Positions 1-11,640 are shown, counted from the first letter of the stretch. The stretch: DNA of 64,000 nt from Ctena decussata (GCA_963989385.1 OZ022502.1:48043454-48107453), one strand, 5' to 3'. Program-made: numbers and translations. The notes: a model not told the origin generated them from the letters alone.

Positions 1-4
1 TATA

Positions 5-240
5 TGAGCCGTGACACGACAAAACCAACAATGTGGTTCTGCACCAAGCGCAGACTCAGAACAGCCTGGGCATCCGCTCAGTCTGATCAGACTCTTCGCT
101 AAGCACTTAAAGGGTAGCTAAGGGTCTAAGCTACCTCCATGCGGACAGCGAAGACTCTGATCAGACTGAGCAGATGCCCAGGCTGATCTGAGTCTCCTGG
201 GCGCACAACCACTTTGTTGGTTTTGTCATGTTGGGGCTCA
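5..240. mobile_element. Foldback MITE, family M1, copy 1
   Basis: Element of about 236 bp with long terminal inverted repeats; the left tip TGAGCCGTGACACGACAAAA mirrors the right tip ending in GGCTCA. The interior is also palindromic, with paired GATCAGACTGAGC and GGCATCCGCTCAGTCTGATC blocks. There is no coding capacity, so it is non-autonomous. At least ten copies or parts lie in this window. The superfamily is not assignable from the tips seen. Confidence 0.85.
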
Positions 241-310
241 TATTATGAAAGGTTGGGGCTCATATTATGAAAGTATTATGAAAGCTATTTCTAGCAATGA
301 CAGAAACATT

Positions 311-1000
311 TCTGAATCAGCAGGTATAAAGTATGCATAAGAGTGATCTAATAAAGAAAGCAATGAAATATCAAATATCATCATTACCCTCATGATGAAA
401 TTTAATGAAAACATACAACACATCAAACAGGATCATTATCCTAATGATTATATTATGAAAGTAATGTGTGCAGTTGCTATTTCTAGCAATGACAAAGAAG
501 GCAGGGTTTAATGTGTATGCAAAATGTCATCAACATCAGATCACTGTCTAGTTTAATCTGTTGATCCCCAAAAACATCTTCCTGTGAGTCAGGAGGGATC
601 TTAGAAGGTCCAGGTTATGTATGCTCTGGTGTCTTGCTTGTAGATGCTGGACTAAAGAGGCTTGTTGGTGTTAGTGACAAGCTGACAGTTGAAGTCCTTT
701 TATTGGTCGGTGTTGACAGTTGTGGAGATACAATTCCTGAGGTAGACTAAAGAGTCTGACTATCCTTAGATGAAGCCTGACTGTGAGCGTCAGGAAATGT
801 ACTCTTACCAAAAACCTCATTAAGTGTTTGCTAAAGGTGTATAAAGAAGTCTTTAAGAAACATTTCTGAATCAGCAGGTATAAAGAATGCATAAGAGTGA
901 TCTAATAAAGAAAGCAATAGAATATCATATATCATCATTACCCTCATGATGCAATTTAATGAAAACATACAACACATCAAACAGCATCATTATCCTAATG
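311..1000. repeat. Local duplication of MITE plus exon-flanking sequence
   Basis: Bases about 311-440 recur at about 861-1,004, and 455-530 recur at about 1,245-1,330. Together with the two M1 MITEs (5-240 and 1,007-1,243) this shows that a stretch of roughly 1 kb, containing MITE, flank and an exon fragment, was duplicated in place and then rearranged. Confidence 0.7.
531..840 (-). pseudogene. Decayed partial copy of the 203-codon coiled-coil exon
   Basis: Minus-strand sequence matches the 3' half of the exon at 1,341-1,952 (Ser/Thr/Pro-rich tail and DSQASS repeats). It is broken. A CAG codon is replaced by TAG just after the DSQTL motif, one DSQASS-type repeat unit is missing, and the C-terminal Lys-rich end is altered (AAGAAACTA-type differences). 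The copy stops near 840, where unrelated flank begins, so the coiled-coil half is absent. I infer a non-functional fragment created by the local duplication. Confidence 0.7.
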
Positions 1001-1006
1001 ATTATA

Positions 1007-1243
1007 TGAGCCGCGACATGACAAAACCAACAATGTGGTTGTGCGCCAAGCGCAGACTCAGAACAGCCTGGGCATCCGCTCAGTCTGATCAGACTCTTCG
1101 CTAAGCACTTAAAGGGTAGCTAAGGGTCTAAGCTACCTCCATGCGGGCAGCGAAGACTCTGATCAGACTGGGTGGATGCCCAGGCTGATCTGAGTCTCGC
1201 TGGGCGCACAACCACATTGTTGGTTTTGTCGTGTTGGGGCTCA
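1007..1243. mobile_element. Foldback MITE, family M1, copy 2
   Basis: Same terminal inverted repeats (TGAGCCGCGACATGACAAAA ... GGGGCTCA) and internal stems as copy 1. It lies between the decayed and the intact exon copies. Confidence 0.85.
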
Positions 1244-1340
1244 TATTATGAAAGTAACGTGTGCATTTGCTATTTCTAGCAATGACAAAGAAGGCAGGGT
1301 TTAATGTGTATGCAAAATGTCATCAACATCAAATCACTGT

Positions 1341-1952
1341 CTAGTTTTTCTTCTGTTTTTTAATCTCTTGATCCCCAAAAACATCTTCCTGTGAGTCAGG
1401 AGGGGTCTTAGAAGGTCCAGGTTCTGTATGCTCTGGTGTCTTGCTTGTAGATGCTGGACTAAAGAGGCTTTTAGGTGTTAGTGACAAGCTGACAGTTGAA
1501 GTCCTTTTATGGGTCGGTGTTGATAGTTGTGGAGATACAATTCCTGAGGTAGACTGAAGAGTCTGACTATCAATAGATGAAGCCTGACTATCCTTAGATG
1601 AAGCCTGACTGTCAGCGTCGGGAAATGTACTCTCACCAAAAACCTCATTAAGTGTTTGTTGAAGAGAATTTCTTTCATTCTTCATCTGAGTTAGTTTTGT
1701 AGACAAAGTTGAATTGTATTTCTGGAGTTCTCTAATTTTGTTCTCCTTTTTTTGAATTTCCTCTGCAGATTTCTTGACGTGTTTTTCAACATTTTCTGCT
1801 TTCTCAGAGATTTTCTGTGTAATGTTTATAACTTCAGTAGTTAGATTTGCTTTTGTCAGTCCTCCTCTTTGATGCCTAGTATGTAAGCCAATCAGGGCAT
1901 CCATGTACATTTTGATAGTCTTCAAATCTTCTTGTGCATCCATCTTACACAC
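1341..1952 (-). CDS. Terminal exon of an unrecognised coiled-coil, Ser/Thr/Pro-rich protein
   Basis: Open for 203 codons from a strong acceptor (TTTCTCTTCTGCAG, minus strand, ending at 1,953) to a TAG at 1,341-1,343. The first codon is GTG (Val) and the first Met follows as VCKM, so this is probably a 3' terminal exon rather than a whole gene; upstream exons were not found. Residues about 45-115 are Lys/Glu-rich with heptad-like spacing and predict a coiled coil. Residues about 113-130 hold a short repeat, DSQASSKDSQASSIDSQ. The rest is low-complexity Ser/Thr/Pro and ends in a basic QEIKKQKKN tail that could act in the nucleus. I do not recognise the family. It could also be the tail of a transposon-encoded protein, given its repeat-rich setting and its partial duplicate. 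Confidence 0.5.
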   Translation of the reverse strand: MCKMDAQEDLKTIKMYMDALIGLHTRHQRGGLTKANLTTEVINITQKISEKAENVEKHVKKSAEEIQKKENKIRELQKYNSTLSTKLTQMKNERNSLQQTLNEVFGESTFPDADSQASSKDSQASSIDSQTLQSTSGIVSPQLSTPTHKRTSTVSLSLTPKSLFSPASTSKTPEHTEPGPSKTPPDSQEDVFGDQEIKKQKKN

Positions 1953-1959
1953 CTGCAGA

Positions 1960-2760
1960 AGAGAAAGATCGTTGACTATGCTGCACAGGTAGCATAGTGT
2001 GATCCTTTAGCCATCAAATAATCTAGGTATGTACTATGCACTCACATGCTTGAGGGGATTACATGCTGCAAGCAGATTAAATGGTGATAATGGTCCGAAA
2101 TAAATGAAAATAGACTAAGTAAGCAAGCTATCTACAGTTCTACAATACAGATGTTATGGTGCAATGATGGAGTGCATAATGGCTGTGATTATATGATGTT
2201 ACCAGCACCACCACATGGAGGCGGATCACTCTGAAAGCCTGCATCTAACTGATACAGAATTACTATAAATGCAAATATAAGACATAAATTATGGTGATTG
2301 TAACAAAATTTTAAAGTTAGCTCTCAAAAAAGGGCTTCTTAAAGGACACCAATTTCTGGTGTATCTGTATCATATGTTGATGCAAACTTCCACTGGTGCC
2401 ATTATATGCTCTTCAGACACAGACTACATACTATTAAGCACATGTAAGTGTTACAGGTGAAGACATCTTATTTGACAAGGAAACAGAAATACATTGACAA
2501 AATTCCAAAGCCCAGCAATATATAATGCAAGCAAAAGAAGACTGTACCATGCCATAAAACAGTGTAGTGCAAAATTACCATCACAGAATGAATCATAAAA
2601 CTGAAACAACTTACCGTAACAGATGAAGCCAGTCAATCAAATAAATCCCAAACACAAGCTCAGGAATTTCTCATAGCAATATCTGTAAAAATCTTACAAA
2701 CTAAGTTAGTGCTGAAATATTTAAACATTATTTACTGAGTTTAAAAAAAAAAACAATAAA
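1960..2760. other. Unassigned AT-rich sequence
   Basis: No convincing exon, RNA gene or repeat boundary is seen. If the exon at 1,341-1,952 is real, this holds part of its upstream intron on the minus strand. Confidence 0.4.
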
Positions 2761-2762
2761 AA

Positions 2763-5490
2763 AGGCAGCACCCTGAAAGTCGAACTTGCTGAAGACATTG
2801 TCATGCCCAACATTTCTGTGAAGTTGACAAAGTTTTTCTAAAAATACCCACAGTGACCTTGACTTTGAGCCCAGCACCCTGAAAGTCGAACTTGCTCGAG
2901 ATACTGTCATACCCTACATTTGTGTGAAGTTATTTTCAAATCCATGGAAAAATGTAGGCACTAGAGGGATGACAAAGTTTTTCTAAAAATAGCTACAGTG
3001 ACCTTGACCTTGGACGCAGCACCCTGACTCGTGACATTGTCATGCCCAACATTTCTGTAAAGTTATATGAGAATCCATTGATAAATGTAGGCGCTAAGAT
3101 GACAAAGTTTTCTAAAAATAGCCACAGTGACCTTGACCTTAAGCCCAGCACCATGAAAGTCAAACTTATTCAAGATGTTGTCATGCCCTACATTTGTGTG
3201 AAGTTATTTCAAAATCCATTGAGAAATGTAGGCGCTAGAGCGCTTTACATTGTCATGCCCAACATTTCTGTGAAGTTGACAAAGTTTTTCTAAAAATACC
3301 CACAGTGACCTTGACTTTGAGCCCAGCACCCTGAAAGTCGAACTTGCTCGAGATATTGTCATACCCTACATTTGTGTGAAGTTATTTTCAAATCCATGGA
3401 GAAATGTAGGCACTTGAGGGATGACAAAGTTTTTCTAAAAATAGCTACAGTGACCTTGACCTTGGGCCCCAGCACCCTAACTCGTGACATTGTCATGCCC
3501 AACATTTCTGTAAAGTTATATGAGAATCCATTGAGAAATGTAGGCGCTAGAGCGCTGTCAAATATTTTCCTCAAAATAGCCACAGTGACCTTGACCTTGG
3601 GCGCAGCACCCCAAAAGTCGAACTTGCTCGAGATGTTGTCATGCCCTACACTTGTGTGAAGTTATTTCAAAATCGGTTGAGAAATGTAGGCGCTAGAGCG
3701 CTGACAAAGTTTTTCTAAAAATAGCCACAGTGACCTTGACCTTGGGCGCAGCACCCCGAAAGTCGAACTTGCTCGAGATATTGTCATGCCCTACACTTGT
3801 GTGAAGTTATTTCAAAATCGGTTGAGAAATGTAGGCGCTAGAGCGGTGACAAAGTTTTTCTAAAAATAGCCACAGTGACCTTGACCTTGGGCGCAGAACC
3901 CCGAAAGTCGAACTTGCTCGAGATATTGTCATGCCCTACACTTGTGTGAAGTTATTTCAAAATCGGTTGAGAAATGTAGGCGCTAGAGCGCTGACAAAGT
4001 TTTTCTAAAAATAGCCACAGTGACCTTGACCTTGGGCGCAGCACCCCGAAAGTCGAACTTGCTCGAGATATTGTCATGCCCTACACTTGTGTGAAGTTAT
4101 TTCAAAATCGGTTGAGAAATGTAGGCGCTAGAGCGCTGACAAAGTTTTTCTAAAAATAGCCACAGTGACCTTGACCTTGGGCGCAGAACCCCGAAAGTCG
4201 AAATTGCTCTAGATATTGTCATGCCCTACACTTGTGTGAAGTTATTTCAAAATCGGTTGAGAAATGTAGGCGCTAGAGCGCTGACAATGTTTTTCTAAAA
4301 ATAGCCACAGTGACCTTGACCTTGGGCGCAGCACCCGTAAGTCGTACTTGCTCGAGATATTGTCATGCCCTACACTTGTGTGAAGTTATTTCAAAATCGG
4401 TTGAGAAATGTAGGCGCTAGAGCGCTGACAAAGTTTTTCTAAAAATAGCCACAGTGACCTTGACCTTGGGCACAGAACCCCGAAAGTCGAACTTGCTCGA
4501 GATATTGTCATGCCCTACACTTGTGTGAAGTTATTTCAAAATCGGTTGAGAAATGTAGGCGCTAGAGCGCTGACAAAGTTTTTCTAAAAATAGCCACAGT
4601 GACCTTGACCTTGGGCGCAGAACCCCGAAAGTCGAACTTGCTCGAGATATTGTCATGCCCTACACTTGTGTGAAGTTATTTCAAAATCGGTTGAGAAATG
4701 TAGGCGCTAGAGCGCTGACAAAGTTTTTCTAAAAATAGCCACAGTGACCTTGACCTGACAAAGTTTTTCTAAAAATAGCCACAGTGACCTTGACCTTGGG
4801 CGCAGAACCCCGAAAGTCGAAATTGCTCTAGATATTGTCATGCCCTACACTTGTGTGAAGTTATTTCAAAATCGGTTGAGAAATGTAGGCGCTAGAGCGC
4901 TGACAAAGTTTTTCTAAAAATAGCCACAGTGACCTTGACCTTGGGCGCAGCACCCGTAAGTCGTCCTTGCTCGAGATATTGTCATGCCCTACACTTGTGT
5001 GAAGTTATTTCAAAATCGGTTGAGAAATGTAGGCGCTAGAGCGCTGACAAAGTTTTTCTAAAAATAGCCACAGTGACCTTGACCTTGGGCACAGAACCCC
5101 GAAAGTCGAACTTGCTCGAGATATTGTCATGCCCTACACTTGTGTGAAGTTATTTCAAAATCGGTTGAGAAATGTAGGCGCTAGAGCGCTGACAAAGTTT
5201 TTCTAAAAATAGCCCCAGTGACCTTGACCTTGGGCGCAGAACCCCGAAAGTCGAACTTGCTTGAGATATTGTCATGCCCTACACTTGTGTGAAGTTATTT
5301 TAAAATCGGTTGAGAAATGTAGGCGCTAGAGCGCTGACAAAGTTTTTCTAAAAATAGCCACAGTGACCTTGACCTTGGGCGCAGCACCCCGAAAGTCGAA
5401 CTTGCTCGAGATATTGTCATGCCCTACACTTGTGTGAAGTTATTTCAAAATCGGTTGAGAAATGTAGGCGCTAGAGCGCTGACAAAAGGT
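2763..5490 (+). repeat. 145-bp tandem array (satellite-like core of a HINE/pearl-type element)
   Basis: From about 3,558 to 5,488 there are 13 near-identical monomers. The landmark GACAAAGTTTTTCTAAAA begins at 3703, 3848, 3993, 4138, 4283, 4427, 4572, 4717, 4902, 5046, 5191, 5336 and 5481, giving a 144-145 bp period. A 40-bp partial monomer at 4,717-4,757 breaks the rhythm. The left part (2,763-3,558) is more diverged and carries a higher-order period of about 453 bp: the variant block ATACCCACAGTGACCTTGAC occurs near 2,842 and again near 3,295. Each monomer contains TGACCTTGACCTTG. Tandem cores next to a microsatellite and hairpin are typical of bivalve pearl elements and Helentron-associated elements; that class assignment is inference. 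Confidence 0.9.
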
Positions 5491-5492
5491 GA

Positions 5493-5576
5493 ACATACGT
5501 ACGTATGTACGTACGTACGTACGTATGTACGTACGTACGTACGTACGTACGTACTTACGTACGTACTTACGTACGG
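5493..5576. repeat. (ACGT)n microsatellite
   Basis: Tetranucleotide TACG/ACGT run of about 84 bp with ATGT and CTTA interruptions. It is self-complementary at every register and lies directly between the 145-bp array and the terminal hairpin, the order expected at one end of a HINE-like element. Confidence 0.95.
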
Positions 5577-5587
5577 GACAAAACCTA

Positions 5588-5620
5588 TATCCCCTCGCCA
5601 CTTCGTGGTGCGAGGGGATA
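5588..5620. repeat. Terminal hairpin of the HINE-like element
   Basis: TATCCCCTCGCCAC and GTGGTGCGAGGGGATA form a nearly perfect 33-bp palindrome with a TTC-type loop. The same architecture (C-rich palindrome next to a short-period microsatellite) recurs at 30,265, 41,411 and 53,760. Confidence 0.85.
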
Positions 5621-5639
5621 ATAAGAACACACATAAGGT

Positions 5640-6130
5640 AAAACATCACAGAAACTCTGACACCAAAAACAGGCAACAGAGAACCACAACAGAACTACCG
5701 CCTTGGAACGGTCAGTAATGAATTACTGGGGGGCTTAAATCGATTTTACAGGCCCAACCTCACCCTCAGTTTCTGAAGTGGTACAAAACATTTAGTTGGT
5801 TGTTCGGTTCGCATGATGACCCTCTAACTCGTCAATGAATCATCACGGTAAACACATAAATCAAATTTCAACACCATGAAGAAGCAAAGACGAGGACTCA
5901 ACAGATACAACGGGCCGTCTGACAGGTGGAGATCCCTGTCCTGCCAAACGACCCCACTGGAAATCTGAAGCAAAAGAAGGTCACCAGTTGAGCCCCGGTG
6001 GACCAAGCAACAGACAAAAAGGCTCCGGTCCCAATCAACTAAAATATATAGCTTTAGGTCGGGGCCATCATAGAGTCTGACGACCGATCCCCCGGTGTGC
6101 AATTAAAGAGTGCAGCAAAGTTATCAACCG
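5640..6130 (+). repeat. Interspersed repeat R1, copy 1
   Basis: Shares a motif string (ACCACAACAGAA.TACCGC, AACGGTCAGTAAT, AAAACATTTAGTT, AATGAATCATCAC) with 28,370-28,700, 33,835-34,180 and, inverted, 8,905-9,080. There is no protein-coding capacity. In this copy it is also the left edge of the older duplicated block (partner 28.1-29.6 kb). Confidence 0.7.
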
Positions 6131-7430
6131 TGATTGGGTTAATCACTAAGCATGCAGACTGTCGCATAACATTTAAATTATAGCCAATACGTTTGTGACG
6201 TATTAAATATGGCATTTCCAAATTTAAACATGCATTTTGAGAAAAATTAGCTGGTTTTGTGCTCATTTGGTTTTTCCTTTTCTATTTTTTAACTGTCATA
6301 GCATTGGAGGTGTTAGTGTCAGCAATTGACCCCAAAGTGCCAAAATAATAGTAAAACGGCTGTGCTTGTATTAGCTGTCCGTTCGATCATCTGTACACCT
6401 AAAACCGGAATGTATCATAGTTCACACCAACGGTATTTATGACAAGTATCACCGGTATACAATAAAGACTATCAGTATCGTAAACGAATCAAACCAGAAA
6501 AATGATTGCCATGTAATGCAAGTCAAACATAACCACACTAAAGTGCCTAGTTTACCGCATAACCTTTCAATATCGTTTGGGCACCAAAATGAATAAACCA
6601 GGGACTGACCAACTCTTCAAAGCACACCCACACGAGATATAGTAAGAACAAAATGAGACAAAACACAAACTATATAAAAACAAAATACAAAACTCATACA
6701 AAACTCGTGTCACACTAAACATCTACTTTACCTGTTTCCTATTTTAAACCAAGGAACAACACAGAAACCAATGTGAGCACTAATTTCAATGACCACAAAA
6801 ATAGAATTACCGTATTTATTCGACTATGAGCCGCACATTTTTCCTTCCAAAATCAACCAAAATAACTAATTCAGTCTCGTTTGACCCTATTGCACTCAGA
6901 ATGTCCAAAACGCAATGGAGTTTTGGCTGTTCTGAGTGTAATAGGGTTAATTCAGCTATGGAGTTTTCTCTTCCAACACAATTCCTAAAATCAAGCTCCG
7001 CCTTTTTTTCGGTTGTTTGGTGACGGGAAACATCCGTCATTATATGAAATAGCTAGATTAGAACGTCAACTGAAATGATAAAAGCGTCAAATGCTAAAAG
7101 AATCATCCCTCAGTAACTTTAAGACTTGAAAAAGTGAGGCTTTAATGAGCTGTTGCTACAAAGACCGCTACATAAAAAATCGCTATGGTAAAAGTACAGC
7201 TATCTCGGACCATTACATCATTCTAAAGCCTATTTAATAACATCAAGGCCTGATAAACAGAGGGAAGCTTCTCACCAGTAGATGTCATACGGTTATCGCA
7301 GAAAAAAAACTTGTATCAAAGTTCTATTGAAGGCGTGGCTTCATTGATTCCTACAATATAGCCGTTTCTTAAGCTATTGCCGATTGGGTGGTCATGGTGC
7401 CTTTCAGTTACTGCTTGCAGTTTTACTGAT
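6130..7430. repeat. Old duplicated block, copy A (left part), no gene seen
   Basis: Diverged homology to copy B. About 6,385-6,500 matches about 28,745-28,860 (shared CAACGGTATTTATGACAAGT), about 6,780-7,100 matches about 29,340-29,600, and 7,260-7,430 matches 37,865-38,050 (shared TTCATTGATTCCTACAAT-type string). No exon could be supported here. Confidence 0.6.
6885..6946. mobile_element. Small piggyBac-like MITE with TTGA/TTAA target site
   Basis: A 62-bp near-perfect foldback beginning CCCTATTGCACTCAGA and ending TCTGAGTGTAATAGGG, flanked by TTGA on the left and TTAA on the right. The paralogous sequence at 29,431-29,450 lacks it and has a single TTAA. TTAA duplication with CCC..GGG tips is the piggyBac signature, so the assignment is fairly good although no transposase is present. 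Confidence 0.7.
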
Positions 7431-7439
7431 TAGTCACAC

Positions 7440-8900
7440 AGCAGGTGTGGTATAAGTGATGGGTGAAGCTTACTACTCGCCAGCACTAGATCCATGTCTG
7501 TGTATCTAAATATTTCGGATTCGTCAATGGTTTGGAATTGTGATTCTGATATTTTGACCACTTTGCTGTAATTTGTTTCATACGCCCGCTTTGAATAAAA
7601 CGGCTGTATTATGTTATAGTGTTGTCCAGCCGTAAACATTCTTATGCGCGCCATCGTGCTGAAATTTTGATGCAATATGTATTAGGTCAAGGCAATGTGT
7701 CGCATACAAGTGGTTGCTCCCCTTTCTTAATTTCAAAGTTATATCCATTAGATTTTTTATTCTCAGCTAGTCTTGTGCGCGCCATAATTAAATAACCGTT
7801 GGAAGAACTTATTAGCAATGTGTATGGCCTCTAGACAATGTGTCGCGTATAACTATGATTGCTCTCTCTTACTTCTGTCTAAAGTTACGTCCTTTTTATT
7901 AGTGTTTATGCTATTTTTATGAATACTTATCTTGTGCACGCCATAACTTGGTAGCCGTTTGGAATATTTTGATAAAACTTTGTATCAATGTGCATGATCT
8001 AGACAGTGTGTCACATAATGGTTTAAGAATGGTTGCTCCAACTTACAATGTACTTCATTTGGAGTAATCTCCCTTTTATTAGTTTTTATAGGCTATTCTT
8101 GCGCGCGCTAGGTGATTGTTTGGAATAGCTTCTTTGAAACTGTGTAGCAATGTGTATAAGGTAGAAAAGGCTATTAGCATATACAAGTGATTGCACTCCC
8201 ATACCCGATTTGTATTAACGTATTATGTTATGTGGTTGCCAGTCCATCTGTCTGTCCATCCGTCCATAAAACAATCTCGTTCACTCTATAACTCCGTAAT
8301 CAATTAATATATCTAAACTTTTAAGTATATTACATAATACTGGGACAGTGCATGATGAACAGGAACCACTACCTGACATACTTACTTTTTTAATTTTCTG
8401 CTCTTGCATGAATTTCGCTTTCACTATGTAAGTCCTCAACTGTTCGAAATATTTTAGCGAAACTTAACGGTAATGTTTATTTTATCAAGGCAATGTATCC
8501 AGACCAAGAAGTGTAAATCTATCTTACTTAGTTTTTGAATTCTCTCCATTGTTTGACTTTGGCTTTTTTCCAATCTCTTTACTCCTTCACGTAGGAAGAT
8601 TTTCGGTAAACAATTGGTATTTGACGTGCAAACTTTTTTAATACAGACGCGGAAAAATACAGTCATTAATTACAGAGTTATTGCAAGTGTTTGTCTGGCC
8701 ATCCATCCATCCATAAACAGTCTCATTCACTCTGTCTCTCCTTAACCCTTTGATATAATTTAGTGAAACTTAAAAGGAATGTGTACATCACTGAGATGAC
8801 ATATTACGTACAAGAACAAAAAGACTGGCTATCTTACTTTTTTAATTATATGGCCCTACATAAATTTCCCTTCACTCCGTATCTTTAAAACTTTGAAATG
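7440..8900. repeat. Diverged tandem array, about 150-bp unit (HINE-like element)
   Basis: Repeated degenerate units contain CCGTTTGGAATA, GACAATGTGTCGC/GACAGTGTGTCAC and GAATGGTTGCTC, with CCATCCGTCCATAAA microsatellite-like stretches at about 8,250 and 8,700. Wording is close to the array at 53,830-54,560, so the two elements are probably related. It interrupts the duplicated block: the partner in copy B is continuous at about 38,160. Confidence 0.65.
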
Positions 8901-8904
8901 CTTT

Positions 8905-9380
8905 ACAGAATTATAATGCTAATGAATCTATTGCTGAGGTAAAAGGGCAAGAATGGCAAACCAGGCAGAAGCAGATAGCGAGATTTGATCCCAGTAAAAC
9001 TAATTTAAGCCCCACCCCAAGTCTTTTGCTGACCGTTCCAAGGCAGTACTTCTGTTGCGGTTCCTTGATGTTATTTTGTGCTATGTTCGCTTGTCTATGG
9101 TCTCTGGAGGTTTGGTCACCTGTATTGCTGCCCAATCTGCCTTCTGTTTCGTTTTGTTTTGTAATTTAAATAAAAAAAGTAAAAATAGATGTTGATGCTG
9201 TTATTGGGGTAGCTGAATGACCATCTATTTGGGAAAGAGCTGCTCATTCGGTTTACTGTGTGTGCCTTTCGTAAACTTGTGTCAGTTTCTGTGTGTATGT
9301 GCCTCTTTCCCTATTGGTTTTGAGAGCGGAATGTGGGACTTTATTGTATTAATTCCTGATCATTGCCTATCTTTTTACTT
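8905..9380 (-). repeat. Interspersed repeat R1, inverted copy 2
   Basis: Reverse complement of the R1 motifs seen at 28,120-28,450, including the GCTGAATGACCA and GAACAGCTTTTTCCCAAAG-type blocks. An apparent 107-codon reading frame inside (9,217-9,540) is repeat sequence, not a gene. Confidence 0.65.
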
Positions 9381-9539
9381 TATTTTTCTGCTTTGTCTCC
9401 CTTGGTCATTTTTTTTTTACATTTTTCAAACTTATGAAGCTGATGTTTGGTTTACTAACAGCATTCTATGTGTCAAATATGTTGGTAAAGATGAGGCTGA
9501 ATTTGGTGTACTTATAATGATGATATATAAAATATTTTA

Positions 9540-10740
9540 ATAAGGAAGAGGTTATCCTGAATTTATTAGCTACAGAGTTATTGCTCCTAACTCGCTGTAA
9601 CGCGAAAGAGGGCGCATTATGTACCGCTTTCTAAACAAGTAATGGCTCAGCTCCAGGATATCTAGCTACCATCACAACCGTGCTACTTTATTCTCGTCCG
9701 TCAATTACCAACACACGCCAAATGGAGGATGGGTAAAGTAAAGAAACAAGCGATTATCAGGTTCCCATATCCTGCCTAAAAAAATGGAAAGAACTTTATT
9801 TGGAACTTTATACATAAAGCCACAGTCATCACAGTTATTACTTAATTTATAACAAAGAAATCATTTTTCTAAACTCATTTTATTTATATAGATGCTACAT
9901 ACAGAAACTACCGCGAAAGTTCGCAGGTACATTTTTAGTTTATATTAGTTGTACCTATATGTTGGTACACAAATTGGACTTGTGACCTGCGAACAGTACA
10001 CGATTAGGGTTATAGGATCATTTGATATGGTAATATTGTATAGGTAATTAAACGAATTTGGTATCAATTGCTCGGCAAATATGTTCGCTTGTAATACGAG
10101 TACCGTATGAACACTAAATTTTAGGCACCCTTACAAGCTCCTATCATCATTATAAATGTAATGATTGAGGGAAATTTACTGACTGACGATAACTTATTAA
10201 CTTGCTAAAAGTGCTCTTTCGAAAGCAGTCGGGTCTGGGTCTACATCATTTGCTCAGAAACATCTGTCCACGTATGAAGGTGAATACAGACAAAAAATGT
10301 ATACCAGTTCAAACCAACGCAAAATCACCGAGTGTGCGGAAGCAGTGTAGACCCATGAGACTGCCCCTACAGGAACGGTCGTATCAGAGTCTGCGATGTT
10401 TGCTTTTCAGCCAAACATCCTCATAAATTTGAACATACCATTGTAGTTGGAACGTAGCATTGCAGTTATTAATTTGTACATATTGCAGATATTAGTATGA
10501 CAATAAATGACTGTCCAAATACAAGTAATAGTCACGGTGTCCCATACTGGAGACATCTCATGTTTTTGTCTGTAAATTAACAAAGACAACAGGATTACGA
10601 CTTTAGCCTGAAGTATGTCCTGTTTTACTATCCTCTCTTTTTCTTCTTGTCTCTAGTCATTTTTCTAACCCTAGGTAAATATTTTTTCATTAATATGATA
10701 AGGACCCACTTGGTACACAACTTGAATCAACATTGGATCA
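9540..10740. repeat. Old duplicated block, copy A (middle part)
   Basis: 9,700-10,100 matches about 38,170-38,600 (shared GGTACACAAATTGGACTTGT and GGATCATTTGATATGGTAA). 10,205-10,330 matches 38,690-38,800 (GAAAGCAGTC..GT.TGGG.CTACA). 10,480-10,690 matches 38,940-39,180. No exon is supported. Confidence 0.65.
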
Positions 10741-10747
10741 GTATGGG

Positions 10748-10885
10748 GATCAAACATTGATTTTCACGCATAAACGTTTGCCTGGGCCCGAGGGAGATGT
10801 TCGAAACCGAGGCTGAATGCCGAGGTTTTCAACATATCCCGAGGGACCTGGCAAACGTTAATGCATTCGAAACAAATGTTTGATC
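10748..10885. mobile_element. 138-bp foldback element
   Basis: Inverted arms: GATCAAACATT...AAACGTTTGCC on the left and GGCAAACGTT...AATGTTTGATC on the right, with internal CCGAGG stems. It is absent from the corresponding stretch of copy B, so it inserted after that duplication. Family unknown. Confidence 0.65.
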
Positions 10886-10889
10886 GCTG

Positions 10890-11640
10890 ATATTGCATAT
10901 ATTCAACGAATTATTTTGAAAAAAAATATGGCACAATATTTTGTCACCATTTGACAGCCAACGCGCTGGTGCATATTTTATCAATATCCGTCTTCCGGGC
11001 CCGAGAGCATTAAGCTATTCGAAATGGCTGCCACCATCCTATTCAGCCGCAGTATTTCGGAAAAGTGTTCAAGATGGTCGTTGTAGTTAATGCAAAGTAG
11101 ATTGCAAATTAATCAACAAATATCAGATACCTTGAACAATAATTTCCATGCGGAACAAGCCTGATCCATTTATGTTTACCAATCTACCAACCTGCATATC
11201 TTGACTGCTGAAAGTTTGAGATGCATGTTTTCTTAACACTCATTTACTCTCCGATTGGCATCGTAAGAATATACGCAACATCGCTTTGAAACCTGTGTCA
11301 CGACTTGATGACGTAAGAGTACAACGACATGATGACGTCGTATACATATACACAGAGAGCACACCACCAATTTTCATAATCTGACCGAAAGTTGAGAGGC
11401 GCGGTTGCATGGCGTAGTTTTTTAAGTAGCCCCGGGACGAGCATATTGCAATTACGTACCCGAGCATCAACAGCTCGTGGAATCCCTTATTGATATCCGG
11501 TTTTTCGCCGGTTTGTGCACGGCTGCTAATACCGTACGGCATTGCTTTTTTGTGCAATAACGTGAATTCAAGATTTATTCTACGCCGCCATTCAAAACGT
11601 TAATGATTTCCAGTAGGTATATCATTATTTTGACTGCATG
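10890..11640. other. Unassigned sequence upstream of gene A
   Basis: No coding exon recognised. It would contain the promoter and any 5' untranslated exon of gene A, but no TATA box or initiator can be chosen with confidence. Confidence 0.35.

Noticed and set aside
2763..5490. CRISPR array
   Set aside because: Monomers are contiguous with no spacers, in an animal genome; it is a tandem satellite.
6816..7040. 74-codon frame (-) and its plus-strand mirror
   Set aside because: Spans a post-duplication piggyBac-like MITE insertion and is absent from copy B.
9217..9540. 107-codon membrane-like frame (+)
   Set aside because: Lies in inverted repeat R1; the other R1 copies do not keep the frame.
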